Assembly (NCBI GenBank): GCA_027681045.1
Contig: JAQDCK010000001.1
Location: 204,425 to 268,424 of the forward strand
Source: Lactobacillaceae bacterium AF64-9pH9TA
Lineage (GTDB): Bacteria; Bacillota; Bacilli; Lactobacillales; Lactobacillaceae
Direction: 5' to 3'
DNA length: 64,000 bases
The notes beneath the pieces are model-generated. The model searched no databases. It was not told where the DNA came from and was given only the letters and a program-made list of their open reading frames with translations. The translations under genes and the position numbers were made by a program. The first letter of the stretch is position 1; each line of letters begins with the position of its first letter. This document shows, piece by piece, positions 38,328 through 47,858 of the stretch.

Positions 38328-39647
38328 ATGACAGAAAAAGTTACGGTAATTGGCGCCGGTTTGGCGGGCAGTGAAGCAGCATGGCAGCTGGCTAAAAGAG
38401 GGATCAAGGTTGACTTATACGAAATGCGGCCAAAGAAAATGACTCCGGCCCATGAAAGCGGTAATTTCGCGGAATTAGTCTGCACCAACTCCATGCGGTC
38501 CAACCAGCTTTCAAACGCTGTTGGCCTCTTGAAAGAAGAAATGCGGCAGATGGACTCCTTGATCATGCAAGCCGCTGATGCCTGCCAGGTGCCAGCCGGC
38601 GGGGCCTTAGCCGTTGACCGGGTGCTTTTCTCCAAGTATGTGACCGGCAAATTGACCAGCCTGCCGGAAGTGACTATTCACGATGAAGAAATCACTGACC
38701 TGCCAAGTGAAGGCATCACCGTTATCGCAACCGGTCCTTTGACCAGCGATAGCCTGGCAGAAAAGATCCAGGCCTTTGAAGGCACCGAAAGCCTCCACTT
38801 CTTTGACGCGGCCGCCCCAATCATCGCGGCTGACTCCATTGACATGGACATCGTTTACAAGAAGAGCCGGTATGACCGGGGCGAAGCTGCCTACCTCAAC
38901 TGTCCGATGACCAAGGAAGAATACGACCGCTTTGCCAATGCCCTGGTTCACGCGGAAACTGCTGAAATGCACGGCTTTGAAAACAGCGAGGTCTTTGAAG
39001 GCTGCATGCCGATCGAAGTAATGGCGGCCCGGGGGGCCAAGACCATGCTCTTTGGTCCTTTAAAGCCAGTCGGCCTGGAGAACCCGAAGGACGGCAAGGC
39101 CCCTTACGCTGTCGTCCAGCTCCGTCAGGACAACGCTGCTGCCTCCATGTACAATATCGTGGGCTTCCAGACCCACCTCAAGTACGGGGAACAAAAGCGG
39201 GTCTTCCAAATGATCCCCGGCCTGGAAAACGCCCGCTTCGTCCGCTACGGCAAGATGCACCGGAACACCTACATGGCCAGCCCGGAAGTTTTAAAGGCTA
39301 GCTATGAAGCCAAAAAGCGGCCGGGCCTCTTCTTTGCCGGCCAGATGACCGGGGTGGAAGGCTACGTGGAAAGTGCCGGCAGCGGCCTGGTCGCCGGGAT
39401 TAACGCGGCTAGAGAAGCACTGGGACAAGAGACGGTTGAATTCCCGGTAACCACTGCCCTTGGCTCTATGGCTCACTACATTACGACCACTGATGCCAAG
39501 CACTTCCAGCCAATGAACGCCAGCTTTGCCTTAATTCCGGGCCTGGAGGGCAAGAAGATCAGAAACAAGCGCGAGCGGCACGAAAAGATCAGTGAACGGG
39601 GCCTGGCCGACCTGGCCGCCTTTAAGGCAGAGAAGCTGGCTGACTAA
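38328..39647 (+). CDS. trmFO: Methylenetetrahydrofolate tRNA-uracil-5-methyltransferase TrmFO (Gid)
   Basis: 439 residues from the ATG at 38328 with AAAGGA upstream. FAD-binding [20 protein letters not shown], then the TrmFO signatures [36 protein letters not shown] and [20 protein letters not shown]. It makes 5-methyluridine at position 54 of tRNAs using a folate donor. The stop TAA shares a base with the xerC ATG. Confidence 0.96.
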   Translation: MTEKVTVIGAGLAGSEAAWQLAKRGIKVDLYEMRPKKMTPAHESGNFAELVCTNSMRSNQLSNAVGLLKEEMRQMDSLIMQAADACQVPAGGALAVDRVLFSKYVTGKLTSLPEVTIHDEEITDLPSEGITVIATGPLTSDSLAEKIQAFEGTESLHFFDAAAPIIAADSIDMDIVYKKSRYDRGEAAYLNCPMTKEEYDRFANALVHAETAEMHGFENSEVFEGCMPIEVMAARGAKTMLFGPLKPVGLENPKDGKAPYAVVQLRQDNAAASMYNIVGFQTHLKYGEQKRVFQMIPGLENARFVRYGKMHRNTYMASPEVLKASYEAKKRPGLFFAGQMTGVEGYVESAGSGLVAGINAAREALGQETVEFPVTTALGSMAHYITTTDAKHFQPMNASFALIPGLEGKKIRNKRERHEKISERGLADLAAFKAEKLAD

Positions 39648-40534
39648 TGACCCTTGAAGAGCAGTTTCTTTCCTACTTGAAAAACGAGCGCTCTTACAGC
39701 CCCAAAACCATCCTGGCCTACCAAAAGGACCTGGCAGCAGCTAAGAAATTCTGGCAGGAAAACGGGGGCTTTCCGGGCTGGGAGCAAATTTCCCGCCGGG
39801 ATCTGGAAATTTACCTGCAGGCAAGCGGGCAAAAGCTGGCATCCAGCACTTTATCCCGAAAATTATCCAGCCTTAAGTCTCTTTACCGCTTTTTGACCAG
39901 GCGGGGCTTGGTCAAAGCAGACCCGACCGTGGCCATTCAGCTTAGGCGGGGTGAGAAAAAGCTGCCGGAATTTTTTTACCAGGATGAAGTCGGCCAGGTC
40001 ATCCGCTCGCTAAACGATGGCAAACCGCTAACAGTCCGCAATCGGGCAATTGTGGCGCTTTTTTACGTGACCGGGATGCGGCTGAGCGAACTGACTGACT
40101 TGAAAATCAAGCAGCTTGACCTGGAAAACGGCATGATTTTGGTGCACGGCAAGGGCAATAAGGACCGCTATGTCTTTTTTGACCAAGAGACTAAAAAGTA
40201 CTTGGAAGAATATCTGCAAGCGGCCCGGCCAAGTTTATTGAAAAATGAGCCAGATACTTGGGCAGTCTTTTTAAATAAGCTTGGCAGGCCAATTTCCAGC
40301 CGGGGGATTGCCAAAGCCGTCCAGCAAATTTTTCAAAAAGCAGGCCTGACGGCTGCTGCCCACCCCCATGAACTCCGCCACAGCTTCGCCACCGCCATGC
40401 TCAACAACGGGGCGGATCTGAGGAGCGTGCAGGAGCTCTTGGGCCATGAGGACTTGTCAACGACCCAGATTTACACCCACGTCAGTATGCAGCATCTCAC
40501 GGCAGAATATCGCCAGCATTTTCCCCGAAAATGA
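39647..40534 (+). CDS. xerC: Tyrosine recombinase XerC
   Basis: 295 residues: N-terminal SAM-like core-binding domain (EEQFLSYLKNERSYSPKTIL) and catalytic domain with TGMRLSELTDL (Arg), GKGNKDRYVFF (Lys), HELRHSFATAML (His-x2-Arg), LGHEDLSTTQIYTHVS (His, Tyr). With XerD it resolves chromosome dimers at dif. The trmFO-xerC-hslV-hslU order is the conserved Firmicutes layout (codV-clpQ-clpY), so it is not a phage integrase. Confidence 0.95.
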   Translation: MTLEEQFLSYLKNERSYSPKTILAYQKDLAAAKKFWQENGGFPGWEQISRRDLEIYLQASGQKLASSTLSRKLSSLKSLYRFLTRRGLVKADPTVAIQLRRGEKKLPEFFYQDEVGQVIRSLNDGKPLTVRNRAIVALFYVTGMRLSELTDLKIKQLDLENGMILVHGKGNKDRYVFFDQETKKYLEEYLQAARPSLLKNEPDTWAVFLNKLGRPISSRGIAKAVQQIFQKAGLTAAAHPHELRHSFATAMLNNGADLRSVQELLGHEDLSTTQIYTHVSMQHLTAEYRQHFPRK

Positions 40535-40642
40535 GGAAAAGTGTTATTATGAAAATGGCTGGAAAGCGCCAATCATTTCCGCTTTTTAGCAAGATTTTTA
40601 AATAACGCGATCAATAGAAAAGCAAAAAAACGGAGGAAGAAA

Positions 40643-41176
40643 ATGACAACGATTTGTTCAGTAAAATACAATGGCCGGACGGCGATTGCCGGCGACGGCC
40701 AGGTGACTCTGGGCAAGAGCGTTATCGCCAAGACGACGGCCAAGAAAATCCGCCGCATTTACCACGACCAAGTGGTAATCGGTTTTGCCGGCGGGGTGGC
40801 AGATGCCGTCAGCCTGCAGGAAATGTTGGAAGGAAAACTGGAAAGCTACAGCGGCGACTTGCGCCGGGCAGCCGTGGAAATGGCCCAGTCCTGGCGGAAA
40901 GACCCGGCCTTGCAGAAATTGGAAGCCATGGTTATTGCTTTTAACGACCAGGACCTGCTCTTGATTTCCGGCAACGGGGAAGTGCTTGAGCCAGACGAAA
41001 GCGTGGTGGCCATCGGTTCCGGCGGCTACTATGCTCAGGCAGCAGCCGTGGGGATGCTGCGGCATGCCAGCGGGATGACGGCCAGTGAGATTGCCCAGGA
41101 AGCAGTCAACATCGCTGCGGACATCGATGTCTTTACCGACCACGAGATTGTTACGGATGAAATCGAGGAAAAATAG
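40643..41176 (+). CDS. hslV: ATP-dependent protease subunit HslV (ClpQ)
   Basis: 177 residues. [20 protein letters not shown] places Thr2 as the N-terminal nucleophile after Met removal, with GDGQVTLG and the Lys of KTTAKKIRR in proteasome-beta-like positions. It forms the proteolytic core with HslU. Strong GGAGGAAG site. It lies two bases before hslU. Confidence 0.96.
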   Translation: MTTICSVKYNGRTAIAGDGQVTLGKSVIAKTTAKKIRRIYHDQVVIGFAGGVADAVSLQEMLEGKLESYSGDLRRAAVEMAQSWRKDPALQKLEAMVIAFNDQDLLLISGNGEVLEPDESVVAIGSGGYYAQAAAVGMLRHASGMTASEIAQEAVNIAADIDVFTDHEIVTDEIEEK

Positions 41177-41178
41177 GG

Positions 41179-42573
41179 ATGAGAGAGAAAACGCCAAAGC
41201 AGATTGTTGAGCTGCTGGACAAGTACATTGTCGGGCAAAACGAAGCCAAGAAGTCAGTGGCCATCGCCCTATACAACCGCTACCGCCGGGCCCAGCTGCC
41301 AGAAGACGTGCAAAAGGACATTACGCCAAAGAACATCTTGATGGCCGGGCCAACCGGGGTCGGGAAGACGGAAATTGCCCGCCGCTTGGCGGACATCGTC
41401 GACGCGCCATTCGTCAAGGTTGAGGCTACTAAGTTTACTGAAGTTGGCTACGTGGGCCGGGATGTTGAATCCATGGTCCGGGACCTGGCCAATGAAGCTG
41501 TCCGGATCGTGGAAAAAGAAGAATTTGCCAAGGTTGAAGGCCAGGCCATCCGCCAGGCCAACAAGACCCTGGTCCGCCTGCTAGTGCCGGGCGTTAAGCG
41601 CAACAACCGGCAAAATCAGATGCAGCAGATGCAGGAAATGATGCAGAGCCTGCTGGCTGGCGGCGGGATGCCAGAGGAAACAGAAGAAGTCACTGACGAA
41701 ATCAGAAACCAAAGACTCAGCGTGGCTGAAAAGCTGGACCGGGGGCTTTTGGAAAACGAAGAAGTCACCATCGAAGTTGAACAGGCCCCTAAGGCCAACC
41801 CAATGGGCGACATGATGGGGCAGATGGGGATGGACATGTCCAGCATGCTGGGTGACATGCTTCCTAAGAAGAAAGTTAAGCGGACCCTGCCGGTCGGCCA
41901 GGCCAGAAAGCTTTTGGTCCAAGAAGAAGAAAAGAAGCTGGTCAACTATGACGACATCTACCAGAAGGCCATGGACCGGGCCGGGCAGAGCGGGATCATC
42001 TTCATCGACGAAATCGACAAGATTACCGCGGCTGACAAGCGCAACTCCGCCGGCGTCTCAAGAGAAGGGGTACAAAGAGACATCCTGCCGATCGTTGAAG
42101 GCTCAACCGTAAGCACTAAGTACGGTCCGCTTTCAACCGACCACATCCTCTTTATCGCGGCCGGGGCCTTTGCTGAAAGCAAGCCAAGCGATCTCATTCC
42201 GGAACTGCAGGGTCGGTTCCCGATCAGAGTTGAGCTGGACGCCTTGACCAAGGATGACTTCGTCAGAATTTTGAAGGACCCGCAAAACTCCCTCTTGAAG
42301 CAGTACATTGCCTTGCTGAAGGCTGACGGGGTTGACCTGGTCTTTACGGCTGAAGCAGTCGACAAGATTGCTGAAATCGCCTTTGAAGTCAACCAGGGGA
42401 CGGACAATATCGGTGCCCGCCGTCTGGCTACTATCTTGGAGAAGTTGCTGGAAGAAGTTCTCTATGAAGGGCCGGACATGGAAATGGGGCAAATCACCAT
42501 CACCCAGGCCTATGTCGAACAGAAATTGAGCGATGTCGTCAAGAACAAGGACCTGACCAAGTTTATCCTGTAA
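41179..42573 (+). CDS. hslU: ATPase subunit HslU (ClpY) of the HslUV protease
   Basis: 464 residues of AAA+ unfoldase: Walker [16 protein letters not shown], pore loop motif GYVGRD, Walker [11 protein letters not shown], sensor region [12 protein letters not shown], arginine finger [10 protein letters not shown]. The I-domain insert (about 140-240) is Met-rich ([20 protein letters not shown] and [19 protein letters not shown]). In Bacillus codY would follow; here it does not. Confidence 0.96.
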   Translation: MREKTPKQIVELLDKYIVGQNEAKKSVAIALYNRYRRAQLPEDVQKDITPKNILMAGPTGVGKTEIARRLADIVDAPFVKVEATKFTEVGYVGRDVESMVRDLANEAVRIVEKEEFAKVEGQAIRQANKTLVRLLVPGVKRNNRQNQMQQMQEMMQSLLAGGGMPEETEEVTDEIRNQRLSVAEKLDRGLLENEEVTIEVEQAPKANPMGDMMGQMGMDMSSMLGDMLPKKKVKRTLPVGQARKLLVQEEEKKLVNYDDIYQKAMDRAGQSGIIFIDEIDKITAADKRNSAGVSREGVQRDILPIVEGSTVSTKYGPLSTDHILFIAAGAFAESKPSDLIPELQGRFPIRVELDALTKDDFVRILKDPQNSLLKQYIALLKADGVDLVFTAEAVDKIAEIAFEVNQGTDNIGARRLATILEKLLEEVLYEGPDMEMGQITITQAYVEQKLSDVVKNKDLTKFIL

Positions 42574-42584
42574 AGGAGGGATTT

Positions 42585-42613
42585 TTGGCAAATTGTTCCT
42601 AAGTTAGTATAAA
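42585..42613 (+). promoter_or_regulatory. Promoter of the epimerase-like gene
   Basis: TTGGCA (42585-42590) - 17 - TATAAA (42608-42613), about 45 bases before the ATG at 42657. It begins right at the hslU end. Confidence 0.72.
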
Positions 42614-42656
42614 ATGCGATTGAGTTTAGAAAAAATAAGGTATTAAGGGGCAAATA

Positions 42657-43553
42657 ATGGATTATACTATCGAAAACGAGATTCTGAAGGTTACGGTATC
42701 AAGCCGCGGGGCAGAGCTGCAGAGCGTCATTGGTAAGCACATCGGCAATGAATACATCTGGCAGGCTGATCCGGAAGTCTGGGGCCGGCACGCTCCGGTC
42801 TTGTTCCCGATCGTGGGCAAGCTGAAGAATGATGAATACAGCTACCAGGGCCAGACCTACCACATGGGCCAGCACGGCTTTGCCCGCGACATGGAATTTG
42901 CCCTGGAAGAGCAGACTAAGGAAAAGCTGACCTTCCTTTTGACCGACACAGCGGAAACCAGAGCTGTCTATCCCTTCAAGTTTGAATTCCGGGTCAGCTA
43001 TGAGCTTTTGAACAACATGATCAAGGAAAGCTTCCATGTCACCAACAAGGGTGAAGGGGACATGATCTTCGGCGTCGGCGGCCACCCGGGCTTTGCCCTG
43101 CCAGTTGAAGACGGGGTCAAGAAGGATGACTTCTACCTGCAGGTCAACCCGGCTAAGCCCCGGGTGCAGGTGCCGCTGGAAGGCGGCCTGCTCAACTGGG
43201 AAAAGCGGTCCCTGGCCCCAACTGAATCCTTGATCACGATCACTGACGATCTCTTTAAGGATGATGCCATGGTGCTGGTGATGCGGCACCCGGACAACAA
43301 GTTCTCCATCAAGACGGAAACCAGCCGCTTCCACATCAATGTCAGAACTGATTCGGCTCCTTATGTGGGCATCTGGTCCCAGTACCCAAAGACGGCTGAT
43401 TACGTCTGCATCGAACCATGGTGGGGGATCGCTGACCTTACCGATACTGATGGGGACCTGGAAAATAAGAAGGGGATGAACCGGCTGGCAAGCGGGGAAG
43501 ACTTCGAAGCCAGCTTCCGCATGTCCTTCCACAGCAAGGTCCGGAGCGAATAA
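42657..43553 (+). CDS. Aldose 1-epimerase-like protein (LacX type)
   Basis: 298 residues of the galactose-mutarotase fold: SSRGAELQSVIG, WGRHAPVLFPIVGKL, HGFARDMEF (catalytic-type His-Gly-Phe), GVGGHPGFALP (second His) and CIEPWWG (catalytic Glu). This is the LacX-like subgroup, shorter than GalM. It probably interconverts sugar anomers, substrate unknown. Monocistronic with promoter and terminator. GGGG precedes the ATG. Confidence 0.88.
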   Translation: MDYTIENEILKVTVSSRGAELQSVIGKHIGNEYIWQADPEVWGRHAPVLFPIVGKLKNDEYSYQGQTYHMGQHGFARDMEFALEEQTKEKLTFLLTDTAETRAVYPFKFEFRVSYELLNNMIKESFHVTNKGEGDMIFGVGGHPGFALPVEDGVKKDDFYLQVNPAKPRVQVPLEGGLLNWEKRSLAPTESLITITDDLFKDDAMVLVMRHPDNKFSIKTETSRFHINVRTDSAPYVGIWSQYPKTADYVCIEPWWGIADLTDTDGDLENKKGMNRLASGEDFEASFRMSFHSKVRSE

Positions 43554-43584
43554 TAGTTAGAAAGTAAAGATCATTTTTTGCATG

Positions 43585-43611
43585 AGCTGCCAGATTCTGG
43601 CAGCTTTTTTT
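43585..43611 (+). terminator. Terminator after the epimerase-like gene
   Basis: Perfect 9-bp stem AGCTGCCAG / CTGGCAGCT, 3-base loop and seven T. Confidence 0.9.
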
Positions 43612-43734
43612 ATGGAAAAAAGCAGGGCAAATATTATGAAAGCGGGCACAAAAATAAAACGATTTGGACTATAATTAACTTATAAAGTATGTGTTTGCAA
43701 AAAGGGTTTGAATTGTGCTTTGGAGGAATAAAAA

Positions 43735-45093
43735 ATGAAGAAGTTATATAGCGCCCTGATGGCCGCTGCCCTTATGCCCCTTTGCCTTTTGGCCGGCCAG
43801 GTCAGCCAAGCCAGCCAGGCAGATGAATATAATCCAGAAGTTAGAAACTTGCAGGTACGGGAAGGCGAATACCGGATTGCCCGAGAGCTGGTCAAGAATG
43901 CTAAAAGCTTGCCGGATAATACGGTATATGAATTCGTGCCCGAGCCCAATTTTGCCAAGGCGGGGGCTTATAAGACCCGGATCCGACTGCTTTATCCTGA
44001 CAATTCGATGGAGACCAGCCGGGAAGTAACCGTCAGCGTGTATGACCATGCCTGGAAAGCTAAGAAGACGGTCAAAAAGCATAAAAAGGCTAAGAGGAGC
44101 AAGAAGGCCAAGAAACGCGTTTCAGACGCCAAGCGCTACCAGGCCAAGGTGAAAGGGAAGAGAACGGCTTTTGGCCAGGCCTTCAAGTCCAAGCGCTTGG
44201 TCACCAACCGGGCCAAATTGCCTAAGAAGACCAGCTTCCGTTTTGCCCGAGTGCCAAACTTCAAGCGGGCCGGGAGCTATTACACGGCCGTTTTGGTCAC
44301 CTACCCAGACAAGAGCCAGGAATACACCCGGCAGGTTAAAGTGACGGTCAAGCGGCAGAAAGACAAGAGCAAGTACCAGCCTAAGGTCAAGGGTAAGACC
44401 GTTGCTTATGGGGCGAAATTAACAGCTAAGTCCCTAATTAAAAACGCCAAAGCCCTGCCAAAGAAGAGCAAGTATCAGCTCTCACAAAAGATCAACACTA
44501 AGCAGGCCGGGACTTACCTGCTTGCTGTCAAAGTAACTTACCCGGATAAGAGCTGGGAAGTGACAAGATTTGTTAAGGTCACGGTCAAGCGGAAGACTGA
44601 CAAGGCCCGCTACCAGGTCAAGGTCCGCCCAGGGCAGGTAACTTTAGGCCAGAAACTGTCACCAAGCCAGCTGGTGACTAACCTCTCCAGCTTGCCGAAG
44701 AAGAGCAAGTTTGCCTTTGCTGCCCAGCCAAATTGGCAAAAGGCTGGCAGCTACCGGACCAAGATCCAGGTGACCTACCCGGACAAGAGCAAGGAGACCA
44801 GCGCCTTTTTGACGGTAACTGTCAAAGATCCCGCTGATTCCACCCGCTACACGCCAGTCCTTTTGGCTGCCAAGACCGAGGCGGGCAAGGCAATCACGGC
44901 TTCCAGCCTGATTGCCAACTTTGCCTCCCTGCCGGCCGGCAGCCAGGCCAGTTTCGTTGCGGTGCCAGACTTTGCCAAAGCAGGCAGCTACAAGACCCAG
45001 ATCAAAGTTACTTACCCGGACAAGTCGACCTGGACCAGTTCAGAATTCATGATTGAGCTTGCCCCGGGAGCAGAAAGCAGGCAGAGTAACTGA
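43735..45093 (+). CDS. Secreted basic protein with five Rib-like repeats
   Basis: 452 residues. Sec signal peptide (MKKLYSALMAAALMPLCLLA ... QASQA, cleavage about 27-30), then five repeats of about 73-80 residues (roughly 32-104, 134-206, 213-285, 292-364, 371-443). Each has the pattern Y-x-P/A-K-V, LVKNAKSLP, F-x-x-A-G-S/T-Y and VTYPDKS..T..V.VTV, typical of Rib/alpha-like surface modules. Between repeats 1 and 2 lies a Lys/Arg tract of about 28 residues. There is no LPXTG or membrane tail; the strong positive charge suggests electrostatic binding to wall teichoic acids (inferred). GGAGG precedes the ATG; TATAAT at 43670. Confidence 0.82.
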   Translation: MKKLYSALMAAALMPLCLLAGQVSQASQADEYNPEVRNLQVREGEYRIARELVKNAKSLPDNTVYEFVPEPNFAKAGAYKTRIRLLYPDNSMETSREVTVSVYDHAWKAKKTVKKHKKAKRSKKAKKRVSDAKRYQAKVKGKRTAFGQAFKSKRLVTNRAKLPKKTSFRFARVPNFKRAGSYYTAVLVTYPDKSQEYTRQVKVTVKRQKDKSKYQPKVKGKTVAYGAKLTAKSLIKNAKALPKKSKYQLSQKINTKQAGTYLLAVKVTYPDKSWEVTRFVKVTVKRKTDKARYQVKVRPGQVTLGQKLSPSQLVTNLSSLPKKSKFAFAAQPNWQKAGSYRTKIQVTYPDKSKETSAFLTVTVKDPADSTRYTPVLLAAKTEAGKAITASSLIANFASLPAGSQASFVAVPDFAKAGSYKTQIKVTYPDKSTWTSSEFMIELAPGAESRQSN

Positions 45094-45113
45094 GATCAGT
45101 AACATCATTCTTT

Positions 45114-45144
45114 AAATCAAGACCAAACTGGGTCTTGATTTTTT
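45114..45144 (+). terminator. Terminator after the Rib-like repeat gene
   Basis: AAATCAAGACC pairs with GGTCTTGATTT around AAACTG, then a T-run. Confidence 0.88.
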
Positions 45145-45175
45145 GTTTTTTTAATCTGCTTTTTCCACAAACTTT

Positions 45176-45184
45176 TGCTATAAT
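45176..45184 (+). promoter_or_regulatory. Extended -10 promoter of the zinc-ribbon gene
   Basis: TGC-TATAAT extended -10 element about 60 bases ahead of the ATG at 45245; the -35 region is weak. Confidence 0.6.
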
Positions 45185-45244
45185 AGCGGTTAGTAAGCGG
45201 TTACAAATCGGCTAAAAGAATTAAGTCAAGATGGGGACAAGAGA

Positions 45245-45979
45245 ATGAGAAAAATCAAGTGTGAGCTTTGCGGGCAAAGAGATTTATTAAAAGAAGGCAG
45301 CCGTTTTGTTTGCCAGTCTTGTGGGGCAGCCTATTCAGCCGACCAGTTGCGCCGGCAATTTGACCTTGCCGACCGGGCGGAAATTTACGCTGAAGCCAAG
45401 CAGGCCTACTGGGCTAAACGCTTTAAACAGGCCAGGCAGCTTTACCTGGCCCTGGCAGAAGAAGGGGACCAGCAGGCAGCCTTTTACGCCAGCCTTGCTG
45501 GCAGCCAGCTCGATCCGGCAGCGGATTTTACCCCCCTTTTGAGCCAGTTGCAGGCAGCCCTGGCGGCCAACCGGGAAAAGGGGGGAGAAGGCTACTTTGC
45601 TTTTGCCAGCCGGGCCCTGGGTGAAGTGATCATTTTTGCCCTGGCAGTGGAAGAAGAATGTGAAGAAGACTTTCAAAAGCAGGCTCAGCGCCTGGAACTC
45701 AGCTCCCGGCAGACCCTGGAGAAGGCCCACCAGAAGATGCAGGAAGAAGCAGGCCGGGCCTGGCTCTTGATGAGCCGGGCAGCCCACCTTTGCGTGGGGG
45801 AGAGCGATGACGTAGCCGCTGCCAGTCCCTATTTCTGGGAGCTGGTCGATGCCATTATCGATGACTTGAGCATTAACCAGAAGCGGGGGACGATCGCCTT
45901 AGGCAACGTGAAAGAAGAACGGTCTTATTTTGAAGGCTTGAAGACTGAGAAAAAGGCCAAAAAGCTGGTTGATGGTTAA
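45245..45979 (+). CDS. Zinc-ribbon protein with helical (TPR-like) body, unknown
   Basis: 244 residues. N-terminal zinc ribbon CELCGQRDLLKEGSRFVCQS with a second CxxC (CQSCG), then an all-helical, Glu/Gln/Ala-rich body (AEIYAEAKQAYWAKRFKQA, LYLALAEEGDQQAAFYASLA) that resembles Sel1/TPR helices. No signal or membrane segment. Family not recognised; such proteins are common single genes in lactobacilli. The ribosome site is weak. It lies alone between a terminator and the tRNA promoter. Confidence 0.7.
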   Translation: MRKIKCELCGQRDLLKEGSRFVCQSCGAAYSADQLRRQFDLADRAEIYAEAKQAYWAKRFKQARQLYLALAEEGDQQAAFYASLAGSQLDPAADFTPLLSQLQAALAANREKGGEGYFAFASRALGEVIIFALAVEEECEEDFQKQAQRLELSSRQTLEKAHQKMQEEAGRAWLLMSRAAHLCVGESDDVAAASPYFWELVDAIIDDLSINQKRGTIALGNVKEERSYFEGLKTEKKAKKLVDG

Positions 45980-46027
45980 CTTTTTAAAGTGAATCTTAGT
46001 TAAAGCAAATTTTTTGTAAAAAAAGGC

Positions 46028-46056
46028 TTGTCAAGAGTTAAAAAGTTAAGTATGAT
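46028..46056 (+). promoter_or_regulatory. Promoter of tRNA-Gln
   Basis: TTGTCA (46028-46033) - 17 - TATGAT (46051-46056), about 50 bases before the tRNA. The rest of 45980-46106 holds only the short tRNA leader. Confidence 0.75.
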
Positions 46057-46106
46057 ATTACTTGGTCGGGGGATGCGAGGAGCTGTCCCTTGGTTGAATT
46101 GAAGAT

Positions 46107-46178
46107 TGCGTTATAGCCAAGTGGTAAGGCAACGGTTTTTGGTACCGTCATGCGCTGGTTCGAATCCAGCTAACGCAA
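46107..46178 (+). tRNA. tRNA-Gln (anticodon UUG)
   Basis: 72 bases. Acceptor TGCGTTA / TAACGCA with discriminator A, D-arm GCCAAGTGGTAAGGC, anticodon stem ACGGT / ACCGT with loop TTTTGGT (anticodon TTG at 46139-46141), T-arm CTGGTTCGAATCCAG. The 3' CCA is not encoded, so Cca (30143) must add it. Single tRNA with own promoter and terminator. Confidence 0.97.
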
Positions 46179-46186
46179 TTGTGAAG

Positions 46187-46213
46187 AAGACACCCAGTTG
46201 GGTGTCTTTTTTG
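46187..46213 (+). terminator. Terminator after tRNA-Gln
   Basis: AAGACACCCA / TGGGTGTCTT perfect stem, 2-base loop, T-run. Confidence 0.9.
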
Positions 46214-46288
46214 TTTTTGTTTCTTTATTGCTTTTTTTCTTCAATTGCTTCTATATACATCTATTCTTAGCTTGATCATACACTTGCC

Positions 46289-46317
46289 TTGACCAGGCAG
46301 GTGGAGAAGGCTAAACT
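46289..46317 (+). promoter_or_regulatory. lysA promoter
   Basis: TTGACC (46289-46294) - 17 - TAAACT (46312-46317), 50 bases before the lysA start. Confidence 0.6.
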
Positions 46318-46366
46318 TATTAGTTAAGTTGATTAAATTTTTTAGAAAAAAAGCTGAGGTAAAAGC

Positions 46367-47677
46367 GTGAACGGATTAATTACGAGAAGCGATGTTAATC
46401 AAGCCGGCCATTTGCAGATTGCCGGGGTAGATGCCCTGGAACTGGCAGCCAAGTACCAGACTCCCCTGCAGGTGTTTGACGTGGGGAGAATCCGGCAGGC
46501 GATCCGGGCCTTCAAGCGGGTCTTTGAAGAAGAAGGGGTGGACTACGAAGTCAGCTATGCCTCAAAGGCCTTTTCCTGCCTGGCCATCTACCAGGTGATC
46601 AATGAAGAAGGCGGCCACACCGACGTTGTTTCCGGCGGGGAACTCTGGACAGCCATGAAGGCGGGCTTTCCTATGGAAAAGGTGAGCTTCCATGGCAACA
46701 ACAAGAGCCGGGCAGAATTGGAAATGGCTGTTGACCAGGGAGTTGGGGTCATTATCTTGGATAACTTCCATGAAATCGACTTACTCAGCCAGATTTTGGA
46801 AGAAAAAGACGCAAGCAGCAAGGTCATGCTCCGGGTTACTCCCGGCATCAGTGCCCACACCAACGAATACATCCAGACCGGTCAGGTAGACTCCAAGTTT
46901 GGCTTTGACATGGAAAGCGGCCAGGCTGACCGGGCCCTGGAACTGGTCCTGGCCAACCCCCGCATGAAGATGGCCGGCATTCACGCCCACATCGGCTCGC
47001 AGATTTTTGATGTCCGGGGCTTCGTGGGCTGCGCAGACAAGCTCTGCCAGCTGGCTAGTGCCTGGAAAGAGAAATATGGCTATGAAACGGACATCCTGAA
47101 TGTGGGGGGCGGCTTTGGCATCCATTATACTGACCAGGACCATCCGCTTCCGGCTGAAGAATTCGTCCGGGCCATTGTTAAAGAAGTCAAAAGCAAGTGC
47201 CAGGAAAACAATTTGAAATTGCCGGCCATCTGGATTGAACCAGGCCGGTCAATCGTCGGCCCTGCTGGCTGGAGTCTCTACACAGTTGGCTCAAGAAAGG
47301 ACTTGCCTGGTTATCCAAGCTATGTAGCCCTTGACGGGGGGATGGGGGATAATATCCGGCCGACCCTTTACCAAGCAGAATATTCAGCCGTTGCCGCTGA
47401 CCGCCCCCAGGCAGAAGCTGAAGAAAGGGTTAACCTGGTCGGCAAGTACTGCGAAAGCGGGGACATTTTGATTAAGTCTTGTCCTTTGCCAAAAACCGAA
47501 CCAGGCGACGTAGTTGCCCTCTTGAGTACCGGTGCCTATGGCTATTCCATGGCTTCAAACTACAACCGCAACCCGCGTCCGGCCGTTGTTTTCGCCGAAG
47601 ATGGAGTCGACCAGCTGGTGATCAAGCGGGAAAGCTATGACGACTTGATTGCTAATGACTTAAAATATCAAAAATAA
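46367..47677 (+). CDS. lysA: Diaminopimelate decarboxylase
   Basis: 436 residues from a GTG seven bases after GAGG. Alanine-racemase-like PLP barrel: PLP Lys in YASKAFSCLA, HGNNKS, GIHAHIGSQIFD, the phosphate loop NVGGGFGIHY, EPGRSIVGPAG, and the second active-site segment YCESGDILIK with the catalytic Cys. It makes L-lysine from meso-diaminopimelate. The downstream class I aminotransferase may belong to the same pathway. Confidence 0.95.
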   Translation: MNGLITRSDVNQAGHLQIAGVDALELAAKYQTPLQVFDVGRIRQAIRAFKRVFEEEGVDYEVSYASKAFSCLAIYQVINEEGGHTDVVSGGELWTAMKAGFPMEKVSFHGNNKSRAELEMAVDQGVGVIILDNFHEIDLLSQILEEKDASSKVMLRVTPGISAHTNEYIQTGQVDSKFGFDMESGQADRALELVLANPRMKMAGIHAHIGSQIFDVRGFVGCADKLCQLASAWKEKYGYETDILNVGGGFGIHYTDQDHPLPAEEFVRAIVKEVKSKCQENNLKLPAIWIEPGRSIVGPAGWSLYTVGSRKDLPGYPSYVALDGGMGDNIRPTLYQAEYSAVAADRPQAEAEERVNLVGKYCESGDILIKSCPLPKTEPGDVVALLSTGAYGYSMASNYNRNPRPAVVFAEDGVDQLVIKRESYDDLIANDLKYQK

Positions 47678-47858
47678 TCCCGGTGTATTTTTAACAAAAT
47701 GAATTTTTAACCAGCACAGAATTAAGAAAATTATTTTTCATTTGAGAGAAAATAGACAAAGTTAGCTTTATCTGCCGCTTTCCTTAACAAACTATGCTAA
47801 AATAGGCTTAAATGTTAAGTTGCTGTTCTTTTTGATTTGAATGAAGAGGTTTTTTCCA

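Noticed and set aside
39647..40534. Phage or integrative-element integrase
   Set aside because: It is XerC by context (trmFO-xerC-hslV-hslU) and there are no phage genes nearby.
42699..43532. Minus-strand ORF of 277 codons
   Set aside because: Antisense shadow of the aldose-epimerase-like gene, which has a promoter, start and full family motifs.
46107..46213. tRNA-Gln as an integration site
   Set aside because: No duplicated tRNA 3' end, integrase or foreign gene block follows; lysA and tRNA terminator come next.
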